Part shown: in pieces, positions 1 to 11,534 of the stretch
Position numbering within the stretch: the first letter of the stretch is position 1
How the letters are laid out: each line of letters opens with the position of its first letter
Assembly: GCA_015478945.1 (NCBI GenBank)
Contig: JABUQX010095300.1
Location: 1 to 22,500, forward strand
Length of the DNA stretch: 22,500 nucleotides
Direction: 5' to 3'
Source of the DNA: Trachelipus rathkii
Taxonomy: Eukaryota > Arthropoda > Malacostraca > Isopoda > Trachelipodidae
Notes under the pieces: generated by a model
Told to the model about the DNA's origin: nothing
The model's input: only the letters and a program-made list of their open reading frames with translations
Databases searched by the model: none
Made by a program: the position numbers and the translations under genes

Positions 1-82
1 TCCCTATCTTGTAGGTTTTAATTCTTTCAAATATTTCAGAATTTTTACCCTTCCTATATCTCACATCTCTCTCTAAAAACTA

Positions 83-86
83 ATTA

Positions 87-167
<81 letters not shown>

Positions 168-1312
168 AATATATATATATTATATAATATAATAATATAT
201 ATATAAATTTTTTATTAAACTCTATAAATTGAGAGCTGATTATATTAAATAACTAGTTGATTAGAAATGTTTCATATCTCGCAGATTAAAGTTTCTATCA
301 CTAATACACTTACTTCTCACTTACACTATGCTCTCGTACATATTTTTATTTAGATGTGTCACTATTATTGAAACAAAGTTGCAGTATATTGACTTCAGTA
401 TTGCACTAGCCTAAAAGGTAGTAGAAGCACTAGTGTCACTTCAACAAAGTTGTACAGTTAAATTAGCTTTATCATATATATATAATTATATATATATTAA
501 TAATATTAATTATTAATATATATCAATATATATACATTTATATCTTTCCTAAAATATCTATATATATATAATATATATATTATATAATATATTATATATT
601 ATATTAAAATATAATATATATCATTATTATATTAATTAAATAATATATATATATATTAATTATATATAATAATATATATATATATATGATATATAATATA
701 TTTATATAATATAAATTATAAATATTATATATTAGTGTGTGGATCATATAATTATAATTACTATTTTTTATTGTATGAAATAATTACTTTCATTATTGCT
801 TCATTTATAATTATTTATAATTTATTTTTTGTATGTTAATATTATATAAAAAGATTTCAATAATATTTTAATAATTATTACCAAATTTTCGAGACTATTT
901 ATTTATATATTTAATTATATTAATATTATATTAATATATATAATATATTATATATTATAAATATATATATATATATTATTAGAAATATTAGTATTAATAC
1001 TATATATATATATTATATAATATTATATATAATAATATTTATATATAATTATAATAATTATAGTTTATATATACTATATATACCATATATATTAATAATA
1101 TAATATATAATTATTAATATATTAATATATATATATTATATATATATAAAATTAATATATATATAATATATATATTAAATAACATAATTATTATTAATAT
1201 TATATATATATATGTATATATATAATATATTATATATATAATATATTATATATATATATATTTGTATAATATATATATATATATAATATATATCTATCAT
1301 ATATATTATGCT
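83..1312. repeat. Impure (AT)n microsatellite block
   Basis: Long runs of alternating A and T, broken by single substitutions and TAAT or TTAATA interruptions. The densest parts are at about 83-210, 470-740 and 900-1310. Two islands of ordinary AT-rich sequence (about 215-470 and 740-900) lie between them. No coding potential is visible. The runs have the form of replication-slippage products. Confidence 0.95.
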
Positions 1313-3580
1313 GATTCAAGTATTGTCCTAAACTACACCTAATATAATATGGATATTATGATCAAATATATAATAACTTTCAAGATAAACAATTTGCTTG
1401 ATATAGGTAAGGGTTTAATAATATTATTTATAAATAATGGGACTAAGGGCATAATTTAGAGTAAACGAGGATGCTAAATACATATATCAGATTTAACCAA
1501 TTATAATTAAAATATATTATATAATAATGATCTATTATATTATACACTTAATTCTATTATAGGTAATGGAGAGATTAATGTTGATATTAGTGATAGATCA
1601 CATTATTATTTAAAATACAGCACATCAATAACAAACGATTAACCATATAGTACATAATAACTAAGTTTCTATATAATATATTATATATGTTATATTTATA
1701 TATATATCTTTACCTATATATATATATACTACACAATATAATATATTATATATATATAATATATTTATATATTTACTATTTATTACTAATGGTAAATAAT
1801 TATATATTATAGTATATATATATATATTATTCTTATAATATATATATAAGATTACATTACATTTCATTATATCATATATATATCTGAGATAATTTATTTA
1901 AATTTTATAAAAAGGGAATAATAAATTCTATATAATATTATATAATATGAGCCTTAGACTATCTTATATTAATTCATCTGGCTCTATAGATACAGTATAT
2001 ACAACGCCTATCCTAGTTATGTAAGTTGAAGCCAATTTTTTTTATCATAATCTCGCACTTAAGATATATCGAAAAAATATAAGAGTATATGGAGATAAAT
2101 TACTTTTACTTACGGGGCTTTCATCAGCATGTATTTAATTTCAAATTATATGTATACTTTTTTTTATAAACGAATGCGAGAGGAGAGAATCCAGCATGCT
2201 TTGGATTGACAGAATTATTAATATTTACATTATGAGAGTAAGTTTTCGGCTATCACAGAACATTAATATACTTTAAGGAAGAGGTTCATTAAACTATTAA
2301 ACGGCAGCATATTACTAAGTTAATATTGTAAAAAAAATAGATATGATTTACCGAACTATACATATTCAGTTTTACAACGAACATAGGTTAGCCTATGAGA
2401 TTTTTAATTAGTTAGAGAAGATTGGACTTTTTTTTTTCACATACCCATATTTTTTAAGCATTTCTGGAGAAGTTATAGAAAGAAACAGAACTTATGTAAC
2501 ATCTACGGAGAGGTTTCAATTCTTGACTATATATGAGTCGGGGACATTTTGCTTAACTTTCCACATTCCTTACTCGAAAGTGTCGATGACAATGCACATA
2601 GAGCATCAGTTTGTCAACAATCAGAATTTGTTATACTAATAGATATAGCACGGACACGAGATGAAATACGGCATTGTGAGTAGAATTCGAAACCATGACT
2701 CATAGTGTGATACTAAGCATCATTTACAGAAATGTAATCAGGATACGGAGTATAAAGATATGTGATTAGAATACTGAGTGATTTGAATAAATAATACTAA
2801 ATAAACTTCAGTAGTATATTTGAGATATAACTAATAATTAATTAAGTTACATTAACTATATTGAGAGATAATAACTATGTATATATATAAATAGGCTTTA
2901 CATTCTAGAGAATGAATATATTAAAGAATTGTGTGGTGTGAAGTAAGCTTGGTATTGTTCAGAATCATACCTTATCGATTGCGTAGTGAGAGAGTGTATG
3001 CGTATCGAACTCAGCAGCATCCTTCGATATATGGATAATTTCATAATAAAAGTCACTAAACTGAGAAATTTTATACCGTATATAATAAATTCCTCGCCGG
3101 CTAATTATATATATACCATACTATATATACAACTACAATAGGTAGTTTTTAATGCCTATATATCACGAAAAGAAGATCAGGATAAGTAATAGGCGTAATA
3201 AGTAGATTTAATGTATATATAAACAACTCCTAAATAATATAATATATAATATATATATACATAATATAATATATATATAAGAAAATATAATGGAGTGAGA
3301 TATATCTAATGAACAAAACCTAAAGATATTTGAAGGTATTAAGGAAAAGTAGGTGAGTGAGTAAGTAGAGTGAGTAAATCAATTAATAATGCTTTACTCT
3401 CTAGTAAGCAATAGTATATAAGAGGAGTAAGTAACTACGTACTAATACCTGTTACAGAATTAATAGAAGACAGAATAGAGGAAGGTAGTACAATAGTATT
3501 ATACGTAGTATATCTATAACGAGAAGGACGATAGGTAGGAAACGTGAGGGCTTACACTATCTGGAGGAAGAGGAGTCCTT
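1313..3580. other. AT-rich intergenic DNA, no feature seen
   Basis: AT-rich sequence with smaller (AT)n runs at about 1660-1890 and 3230-3280. A loose GAGT/GAGTA-type tract occurs near 3350-3377. Reading frames are closed every few tens of codons on both strands, and I recognise no protein, RNA gene or transposon end. Confidence 0.7.
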
Positions 3581-3930
3581 GTACCTGACACCCGAACACT
3601 AGAAATTAGACCATTACGTTTAATTAACATTGGCTGTATCTTGTAGTTTTTTTGTGCCGCCGTGGTAGCTCTTGTTGCCGCGAAACGTAATGCTCGGCGT
3701 CAAGTTCCTTGCGCAAACCCGTTGCTGACGATGGATGACTAGCCACCAGTACGTTAGGTCCCGGATCTCTGTTTAGAGCCTATCAACAAGAGGGGTCTCA
3801 ACCCACTTACATGTCAACGCGCCAAGCCCCTCCATAGCAGACCCCCCTTCTACTACTTTTATGGCCCCGCGGAGCGAAGACCAAATGTTCAATTCCCTTT
3901 CCCATTCGGGCATTAGCCAGACACGTCTTA
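3581..3930. other. Unassigned patch of balanced base composition
   Basis: About 350 bases close to 50% GC, sharply different from the AT-rich DNA on the left. It contains C runs (near 3841-3847) and several CpG-containing words, but no long open frame and no protein motif I can name. It lies just before the retrotransposon remnant at 4052-4963. It could therefore be part of that element (5' LTR or untranslated leader) or an unrelated repeat; I cannot decide which. Confidence 0.35.
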
Positions 3931-4051
3931 ATTATATTTTAGATATATGTAGAATAATAAGGGTTTTTGTGTGAACCGGGCCAATAGAGAATCGCATTTA
4001 CGTTTTTGTGCCTTGAATACCTTGAGCCATGATAGATTAAAGCGAGGGAGT

Positions 4052-4963
4052 TCCGATGAATCAAGGGCATTCCGAAATTGTACCATTCTCACTATAGGCT
4101 GAGATCGCAGAGTTAGAAAAAGATAGAGATGAATTATGTATCTGTCGTACTTTCAGACTCCAGAGACTACCCCCCACAATGCCATCACTAACCGTGCTGT
4201 TAGGTAAACCGATGTTGCTAGACAATGAAAGGGGATACGATAAGGTAGAATAACGCCCAGAGTGTGTCCTACTGTGATTGATGCTGAAGAACGCTTCAAC
4301 TAATAGGACATCTGAGATACTGATGATGATTATGATGCACAGACATGACACGACGGCGTAGGTCCCCAAAGATAGATCCTTTGCAGAAGAACCCTACCCA
4401 TATCAGAATGAACCAGCACCAGAGAGGAAGTACCGCAAACAATTTTGAACAGCGAAAAGAGGGCCCACAAAAGCAGGCACACAGAACGGGAAGAGAGTAA
4501 GAAGCAAAAATTTTAAAAAGATATGAGAAATTTGGGTATTTAATAAAAGGAAGAGATAAAACAGTTCAGCTAGCACATATTTTTCAAAGAAAGGTAGTAG
4601 AGAGACCTTATCAAACTTATTTAGGACCCCATTTTGTATTAATCCTACGCTATACCTTACCTCTCTCCTCACCACACACAACACACTCATCCACACATTT
4701 AACACAATGCCTTCATGAAGGTTGACAGGGGAAACAGATAGGCATGCGTGCTCTTAGATACAGGATCAAGTATAAGCCTCATTACACCGAAGCGGCTTAA
4801 GGAGTTTAAGGGAATTAGAGAATGAAGGGAATTTTAAAGGACCTCTCCAGAAAACCACACAGCACTATCGGGTAGTGGCATAGGGGTGATATAGATAACC
4901 AAAATTGAGAGGAGATACAAGATAACAGTTGCATATCTACCGAATACACATATCGGCGACTAA
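4052..4963 (+). pseudogene. LTR-retrotransposon gag-protease remnant (Ty3/gypsy-like)
   Basis: The firmest part is a retroviral-type aspartic protease active-site stretch. Reading from 4748, the frame gives V-L-L-D-T-G-S-S-I-S-L-I-T-P-K-R-L, with the catalytic Asp codon at 4757-4759. After a frame change, 4878-4960 reads as a protease tail: K-I-T-V at about 4922, then L-P-N-T-H-I-G-D just before a stop at 4961. Upstream, 4108-4146 reads as a charged, coiled-coil-like peptide (EIAELEKDRDELC), as is common in Gag. At 4516-4555 a peptide R-Y-E-K-F-G-Y-L-I-K-G-R-D could be a decayed CCHC zinc knuckle; this is weak. Several stops and frame changes show that the copy is dead. No reverse transcriptase or integrase follows, because the sequence passes into AT-rich DNA after 4963. 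Gypsy-like is an inference from the D-T-G-S-S context; other retroelement classes are possible. Confidence 0.68.
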
Positions 4964-5510
4964 TTTATAGTAATAAGGTTATTTAAGATAATACTATATA
5001 ATAAGTAAGTATATTATTAAAACTTATTATATATATATTATTTATATATATCTACTATATTTTTAAGTTAGAGCGATATATAAATATAAATAAATATTAT
5101 AAGGTAAAACTTACTAATAGTAGAGGTGAGTAGACATATATATATATACCTTTAATAATTTTTAATTATATAAAACATTTACTTAAATGCTAATATTTAT
5201 AAAAAATTATAATTCACTTTCCTCTTAAATTTTAATATAATTTATTCTTTATACAAAGATGTCTATTACTATAAGAAGTTATTATATATGAGGTAGAATA
5301 GATAATCAAAAAATTAATTAATTAATACATTCTGAATTCTTGGACTTGTCACTAATATACATTAGGCTTTTAATTAATCATATATATATATATATTGATA
5401 TGTATATATAGTATATATATATAGATGAGAAGTATCATTAAATACAGTTATAGAATTATCCTTTATATACTACTAAAGAACGAATAATATATAGTAGGCG
5501 AAACTAACAA
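4964..5510. other. AT-rich DNA with short (AT)n runs
   Basis: AT-rich sequence with (AT)n stretches near 5020-5055, 5137-5150 and 5381-5422. The polymerase part of the retrotransposon would be expected here, but I see no RT or integrase motif in any frame. Confidence 0.6.
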
Positions 5511-6527
5511 ACACCACCCGTTGAACAACTTAATACACACAACACATCTGTCTTGGTAAGTTATCGCCCAGTGCCCAGGTTGCTAGGGAAAAAGAGTTGT
5601 TAGGTCGATCTAGAACCAATTTTAGGGATACAAACCAAAACCTTTTAGGCGATGCGAACTCCACAAACCTTTAGGTGATCACAAACTTTTGTTTATGGGT
5701 ATTCTCCGCACACCAAACGCATTTCACTAACCTCAATCAGTGGCGACACTAATGGATGCCGCTTAATCAAAACAGGAAATGTAAGGGCAAGTATTACCAT
5801 GTCAGTTGACTCTATCATGCACTAACGTTTGAAAACGTCTACTGTTCCCACGAACAAAAAGGAGAAGGCAGCCGAACTGATCGAGCTCTGAAGTTCAGAA
5901 CAACTTACAAAACACACACCAAAAAAAAAGTGCAAAACGGATCAACTTTCCCAACCCAACAAAATTGGGGAAGTTTGGAGCCTAGATACTACACATACAC
6001 TAACGAGCATACACACCACATGAGGGGCCCTATATACTTACACGTGTTCTCCACGACTCGAGTGAAGCTACTAGACACTTCACACACAGCCCTTATACAC
6101 AACAGCTACAAGCACTCCTCTAACTCTCACCCCCTAGACAGCTTACCTTAACCCTAGAGGACACTGATAGACGAAGGGAAGAAGACACAGGACCTCCATC
6201 ACTCAGCGTGAAACACCTGGCACCTTATAGACGAGAACTCAGTACCTACTCTAACAGCCCTCACAGCGCCATCAATAAACACTTCACCACAGTCTGATAC
6301 GAACAGCAGCACGAGAAATACACAGCAAGATGACAGAGCAACCTGTGTATATATACCTTGCTCGTACTCCCTCACAGCTTTGATGCCTTACAAGCTTGAA
6401 TGCCTCCAACCTTAATGATGCCCATCCAGACTCACTTGTGATGCCCATCATCTAACAAGTATCGGAATGCCTGAATCTTATTGATGGCTCATTTTGATGG
6501 CGAGCGCGTGAGTGAGAGCATTTGCAC
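5511..6527 (+). other. Possible LTR, C/A-rich top strand
   Basis: The top strand turns rich in A and C (CACA, ACACACC words) and loses the AT microsatellites. It has a TATA-like string at 6347-6354, several copies of the word GATGCC or AATGCC between 6380 and 6475, and it ends in CA at 6525-6526, directly before a primer-binding-site-like sequence. That arrangement fits the 3' edge of a 5' LTR. A left edge at TGTTAG (5598) is possible but unproven, and I found no second LTR copy. The open frame at 5930-6151 is Thr/His/Ser-rich and I recognise nothing in it. Confidence 0.25.
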
Positions 6528-6538
6528 TGGTATCAGAG
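6528..6538 (+). other. Primer-binding-site-like sequence
   Basis: TGGTATCAGAG, one base after a CA dinucleotide. It has the TGG start expected for pairing with a tRNA CCA end, and it matches the initiator-Met-type primer sites known from many copia-like retrotransposons. Eleven bases can match by chance, and the downstream Gag frame is not open, so confidence is low. Confidence 0.25.
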
Positions 6539-6539
6539 T

Positions 6540-7100
6540 GCTTTCTTCGAGAATCAGTAGCAACATCAATAAGCTATCAATTCGATTTGTCGTTCTAATG
6601 TAATAAAGCAATGGTGATAAAATTTCTAGGAGGTTACTGGTGAATGAATTAAGAAGATACATACTTAATGATGGTCGTCGCCATCAGTTCTACGTGATAA
6701 AGTCAGCTAGACCTACTAGAGGAGTGTTCCCTGACTTTAGAGTGTTCTATTGAGCTTTAAAAATGATTAAAGACGTGCGCAGAGTTGAGTGCGCATGAGT
6801 GAGCAGACACACATGAAGTGGAAGTGAGATGTCAAAATGAGAGATTAGCACTATACGATAGATAATAAATCGCTTTTATCGAGCCGTATGGCCAGCAACT
6901 GAGTGCCACTTTTCACTATCAAGCACTTTTCTAGTCTCCCCTGAGCCTAGAATAGCCCTAATATTGGTGTCTAACCCCTAGGTTATAAGGTATGAGGAAT
7001 TCGATTGGTGTATATTACAGTCTGCTAGAGATGCTTCCTACTGTGATTTAGTCTTTTTCTAACACCTAATAGTCACGACATAATGTATATATCTAAAGAG
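6540..7100. other. Unassigned sequence, no gene seen
   Basis: Moderately AT-rich DNA of mixed composition. If 6528-6538 is a primer site this would be the leader and start of gag, but all frames are interrupted. Words such as GTGCGCA and GAGTGAG recur loosely around 6500-6810 without a fixed period. Confidence 0.4.
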
Positions 7101-7103
7101 TTA

Positions 7104-7311
7104 CACATTTCAGACAGTGAACGCAAACGTTTCCGCAAGTCCGCGTCCGCGTCCGCAGTGAGCCCCGGCCGCAAAAACCGCCGCGTGCCCCGCAGTGCGC
7201 AATATTACCCTTGCGTAACCGCCGCCGAAGCGCCCGCAACGGCCGCAATCACTTTCGCGTAAACCGCGCCGCGGTGTGCTGCCGCAGCGCATATTTTTGG
7301 CGCGAACGATA
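7104..7311. other. Short GC-rich, CpG-dense island
   Basis: About 200 bases with roughly 30 CpG dinucleotides (counted by eye) inside AT-rich flanks. Words based on CCGCAA and CCGCAG recur, with GTCCGC occurring twice in tandem (about 7140-7156). The recurrence suggests decayed tandem short repeats. A 71-codon open frame on the - strand (7110-7325) is biased to Arg, Gly, Ala and Cys only because of the base composition, and I do not call it a gene. Possible readings are a small CpG-island promoter, a decayed GC-rich minisatellite or part of a mobile element. Confidence 0.6.
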
Positions 7312-7451
7312 AAGTATGATATCAATGTAATACATTCAAAGAATTTCTTTCAAATATCAATGAATCATTCATTTTTACTACAATTGTAACGTTTTACATT
7401 AAAACATATACTTTACCGACCTTAAAGCAGATAAATCAGTAAATATGAGGT

Positions 7452-7464
7452 GTTACCTAGCAAC
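7452..7464. promoter_or_regulatory. RFX X-box-like palindrome, copy 1
   Basis: GTTACCTAGCAAC fits the X-box half-site pattern GTNRCC and RGYAAC with a one-base spacer. It lies in the loop of the inverted repeat. RFX-family binding is an inference from the motif alone. Confidence 0.4.
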
Positions 7465-7608
7465 AAAGGGATCAGTAGGCTTTTGTTTAACTTTTTAACT
7501 AGTTTTCCTGCTTTACTCATTGCTTTACTGCTTTCAACTCATATATTTATTAACATTATGTCATACATTACATACCTTAAAGCAGTAAAACAGTAAATCA
7601 ATAACGCT

Positions 7609-7621
7609 GTTGCCTAGCAAC
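7609..7621. promoter_or_regulatory. RFX X-box-like palindrome, copy 2
   Basis: GTTGCCTAGCAAC, GTTGC and GCAAC around CTA, again a full fit to GTNRCC-N-RGYAAC. It differs from copy 1 at one base, and that change (A to G) is allowed by the consensus. The flanking AAAGGG is also shared. Confidence 0.45.
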
Positions 7622-7789
7622 AAAGGGAATATTAAGGCTTTTGTTTTACTGGTTTACTGCTTTATGCCCACACACTTAAACATATATTTATTAACAATTT
7701 TGTTTTCCTTTTATATTTTTTATTTTGTTTTAATACTTTTTTTTAAATTCACCACTGCCTATGATTATCATCGTAGTGTATTCTAATAT

Positions 7790-7930
7790 CATATTATATT
7801 ATATAATTATTATTATTTTTATTATTATTAGTAGTATTAATTAGCATTATTATTTTATATGATGTTAGTATTTTTATTATTTTTATTATATTGTTATATT
7901 ATATTTCTATTTTTATTTTGTTTTAATCTT
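7790..7930. repeat. Impure (TTA)n tract
   Basis: TTA/TTTTA triplets recur with interruptions such as TTAGTAGTATTAATTAGC. It is a decayed trinucleotide microsatellite, much less pure than the one at 20804-20912. Confidence 0.7.
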
Positions 7931-8035
7931 TTTACATTGCATTTGGTACTTTTGCCTAACACAGAATGTCTGATATTTTTCATTTTATTTTACCTTTTAA
8001 AGAAAGTAAATAGGTAGAACAGAACTTTTTAATAA

Positions 8036-8203
8036 ATTATATATATATATATAATATATATATATATATTATATATATTATATATATTATATATATATAT
8101 ATATAGATATATATACCTCGAGATATATAATTAATTATATATATATATATATATATATATTAATATATATTATTATATATATAATATATAATATATATAC
8201 TAC
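8036..8203. repeat. (AT)n microsatellite
   Basis: Almost continuous alternating A/T, interrupted near 8115-8130 by a short CCTCGAG-containing spacer. Confidence 0.95.
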
Positions 8204-9955
8204 TTTTTAAAGGTAGTAAAATCGCGTTTTTTTCATTTTAAAGCATTATTACATAATTAGAAACTATAAAATCAGTGACATACAAATTTTTAAGCATCAA
8301 AAATATCTACAAGTTTATTAAATACATACATGTAATTTAAATAACAATATAATGAAATAAATACAATACACTCCACACACATTAATTAGAATATAAGGGT
8401 TGAATGGGTTAAGACACATATTTTTTACATAACTTACATTATTGATATTTTATAAAAATACATATAAGTTCAATATTTCATTACAATATAAATTTTTTAG
8501 ATTCAACAGAATCAGGTTATGTGAACAGTACTCGTTTTTATTTTGCCCTATATAGCAGAAACTTCCAATGTCCTGTTAAGGTGATGTGACGAAGGCGAGT
8601 TTGAATACGAAGCAGGATCTTTCTCGCAACTTTTACAGATTTATTATTTGCGTCCTAATGCGAACACACTTGAGTCCAAAAAGCGGAGCTCGGTTTAACC
8701 ACCGCCTAGATTTTATTTCCTCTTTATTATCTTTATAGATGGCGAAGAAGTTACGTTTAAAAATTCTCCCAATTATCAATGAGTTGATGGATTGTTCCAA
8801 GGATAGACCACTACAGTGATGGTGATTGTAGACTTGATCCAAAAGAGAAGACCTTCAGTCCTCAATGTGCCTTTCCTAAAATTGTTTAAAATGATAGGAC
8901 GTTACAGAAGCTGAAAGGTCGGCTGTGAGATTATAGGCCATATAAATTACTATTTCTTTGCAGCTATTCCTTCAAGATTTAACGCTGTCCCCCTAATCAT
9001 TACATGATACGAGGTATTGGCTATTTAAGTCGCAAATAGGACGTTAGTACAAGAGATGATAGGTCTCCATTGTAATGAGGACATTCATAATCACGGTGGA
9101 TATTATTATAGAGTCCGTGAGGAAAGTCCATTCACTATGTCACTGATACCGGCCTAAGACAGGAGAGTAAGTGAATGTTACAGGGTGACCTTTTTGGTAT
9201 AAACTTTCCTTGAGAGGGGCTTTATTTTAAAGAAAATCCCTATTAATATACTATTCTGTGGCTAAAGTTTCCGTTCACAATGTTGGGATATTGATACTCG
9301 CATAATCCTTGAGTGATGTAGATTGAACATCTTGGTTTCAATCCTCTTAATGAGTGGCACTTTGTGCTGTAGTATTCAGAGCGGCCTTTCACATTTCCAA
9401 TGTGACGCTTGTGTGATAAATTTCAACTTTTTTAACAGTTAGAGATGGCTCCCAAAGTTTGAAAAACAGGTTCTAGGACATACACCGTACAATTTGGCTT
9501 TCTTTTATTTGTTTAAGAGGCAAATTTAGTTGATTTGATCGGGTTAAAGTGTATTCTCTATGCGTAGTCACTTACAGATTGAGTTAGATATGGTCCTTTT
9601 TGAGAGCATACCATTTCTGAATATTTTTAAATCGGACCATCTTTTTTACTTTCTTATCCACGTAGATGAAATATTTCATTTACCGGAAGTATTTCATTAA
9701 TTGAACTTTAGCTGCTTTTAATCTATAATGTTGCACAATTTATTAACTCTTTGTTGAAAACTAATTAAAACCACAATGATTGGAGATGAGAATTGTTTAG
9801 CGTCGTAGTTTGAATTAATATATTAACAATATCTTAAAGCTATATTATAGCTCTCATATATAAGGATATATATGACAGCATGACGCGCCTAGTGAAGTTA
9901 CCGTTATAAGTAATAGACTTTTTAAACTCTGATGAAGTACACCATTTAAGTATAT
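8204..9955. other. AT-rich intergenic DNA, no gene seen
   Basis: All frames are short. The open frame at 8633-8842 on the - strand (69 codons) has no recognised motif. TATGGTCC at 9587-9594 and GGACCAT at 9635-9641 could pair as a small hairpin, but this is within chance expectation. Confidence 0.6.
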
Positions 9956-11514
9956 AATATATTATATATATATACATGGAATTATTAGAATTTTTTTAAT
10001 ATACTATATATATATTGAGTCATTCACCCACTAAAGTGATAGATCTGTACCATCATAAGTTTTGTCAATTAATTATCGTTTTCACTATTAATAAAAATAA
10101 ACACATTGATTGGATTACAATGAGTATTGATATATACAGTATTAAGTTGCTATTGGAATATTGAACTCTATGAGGAACATATTCATGTTAAGTTATGGTT
10201 AATAAATTATATGTAATTGATCATATAGGATTAAAGACTTGATAAATGATTTGAGAATCCGCTTTTATGCTAATACTGTGTAGTGCGTTCATATATAGAG
10301 AAGAACGATCCTCATTCAAAAATCTCTTATCATATGAGCAAATCAGAGAAATTAGCCTGAAATGATGATGAGGGGATAATGCATTTTTTATCTTGCTGTG
10401 TATGTGGCGATGTTTTCGCAGACCGTTATATCGTATCTTTTTCTATCTGAGATAAAACATGTACGTCTCTACTAGTGAAGTTCAAGTTACAGTGGCTATC
10501 GCTTTCTTCAATCCTGTTACACTATTAGTAGACTTTAAAAGTTAACTAGTTAGTAATTTTTGTAATAGCAAAATAACAGTCAATTTACATTTCGTCTTTA
10601 AGTTTTTTTCTTTTGTTTTTAAATAGCTAAAAGAGAGTATTGTATAACTTATCGTTCTTTAGACTGCCAACTATTTACGCTTATTTTTTAAGCCTTAACA
10701 TCATGCCAACAATTGGCCTTCATGGCTGAAACATGCGGCAATAACGCTTTCTGTTGTTTGATGCACGGATGGGTTATATCAGATCCTGCTAGGCAGAGGT
10801 ATCTTATATATTTGTATTGTGGCAAATTTTTTGTATCCTGGTTTTCTTTATATTTCTTTGGTTTGCGTTTTTACCTCTATATATTTTCCCCGACTTCTGT
10901 TTCATCTTGCGCTAAGTAGATGGCCTTGCAACTTCTCATAACTTGGCAAATCTCCACCCAGACTCTTATATACCTCCCTCTCCATGTTTGTCCCTAATTA
11001 TCTTCAGTTTCTTACTTTTTTGGATAAATACTGGATTGGATCTGTCTTATTCTTCTTTAGGTGACGGTTATCTTTTGCGGTGTGAGAGTACGTGACTTTG
11101 GCTTTTTTTTTATTTTTGTTGTTTTGTTGCCAAAACATCGTCAGGCGTTTTGATTACTCGGGGTTGGTCTGCGAATCATTTAGGTTATAATGTAATATCA
11201 TTAATTAGGTCATCATTCTTTCACGTATTGCTGCTTATCTTGTTTTGAGGGGCAGATTGCTCTTAGTTCAATTTTGCCGTAGTGGGGGTGTTTTGCGTAG
11301 TTTTCCTTCTCTTCATATCTATTTAATCTAACTATATTTGCAAATTATTAAGGCAGATGAGCACAGACGTCAGTGCTTTGATAGTGTGAGTGTTGAAAGT
11401 AATTTTAAATGTTTCAGCCATTTCTTCATGAACACTTGAGAGGATGGACAGAGAATTTTCATGAAACAGACAGATTATTGGCATCATTATTTTTTCTTTG
11501 TCTTCTTTTTATTA
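9956..11514. other. AT-rich intergenic DNA, no gene seen
   Basis: Contains short (AT)n runs near 9950-10015. From about 10560 to 11340 the top strand is T- and TTT-rich. The open frame at 10713-10919 is hydrophobic (Phe, Tyr, Leu, Ser) simply because of that T bias. I recognise no domain. Confidence 0.55.
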
Positions 11515-11534
11515 TTTATATATATATATATATA
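11515..11534. repeat. Short (AT)n tract
   Basis: A pure alternating TA run of about 20 bases, with a second, impure AT patch at 11626-11680. Confidence 0.85.

Larger units (their letters stand above)
7421..7700. repeat. Two-copy tandem repeat with inverted arms (period about 155)
   Basis: Copy 1 starts at 7421 and copy 2 at 7576, both with CTTAAAGCAG. Shared blocks in order are CAGTAAAT, CCTAGCAACAAAGGG, GGCTTTTGTTT, TTTACTGCTTT and ATATATTTATTAACA. Inside copy 2, the arm at 7578-7597 is the reverse complement of 7645-7664 at 19 of 20 positions, with a 47-base loop. Copy 1 has the same design, more decayed (about 7422-7444 and 7511-7534). This is the form of a foldback or MITE-like unit duplicated in tandem. 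Confidence 0.85.

Noticed and set aside
1661..1867. 68-codon Ile/Tyr-rich open frame on the - strand
   Set aside because: It is a translation of AT microsatellite and has no motif.
3350..3377. GAGT/GAGTA tract as a satellite
   Set aside because: Too short and too irregular to be more than local simple sequence.
1..3580. Mitochondrial DNA inserted in the nucleus, considered because of the AT content
   Set aside because: No mitochondrial protein, rRNA or tRNA sequence is recognisable in any frame.
4061..4705. Two open frames of about 100 codons on the - strand
   Set aside because: They lie opposite the gag-protease remnant, whose signal is on the + strand. They show no recognisable domain and are best seen as chance frames.
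5930..6151. 73-codon open frame on the + strand
   Set aside because: Thr/His/Ser-rich because of the A/C-rich strand; no motif. It would lie within the possible LTR.
7110..7325. 71-codon Arg/Gly/Ala-rich open frame, or horizontally acquired bacterial DNA
   Set aside because: The GC-rich composition alone suppresses stops. No start context, no motif and only about 200 bp, so a foreign gene is not supported.
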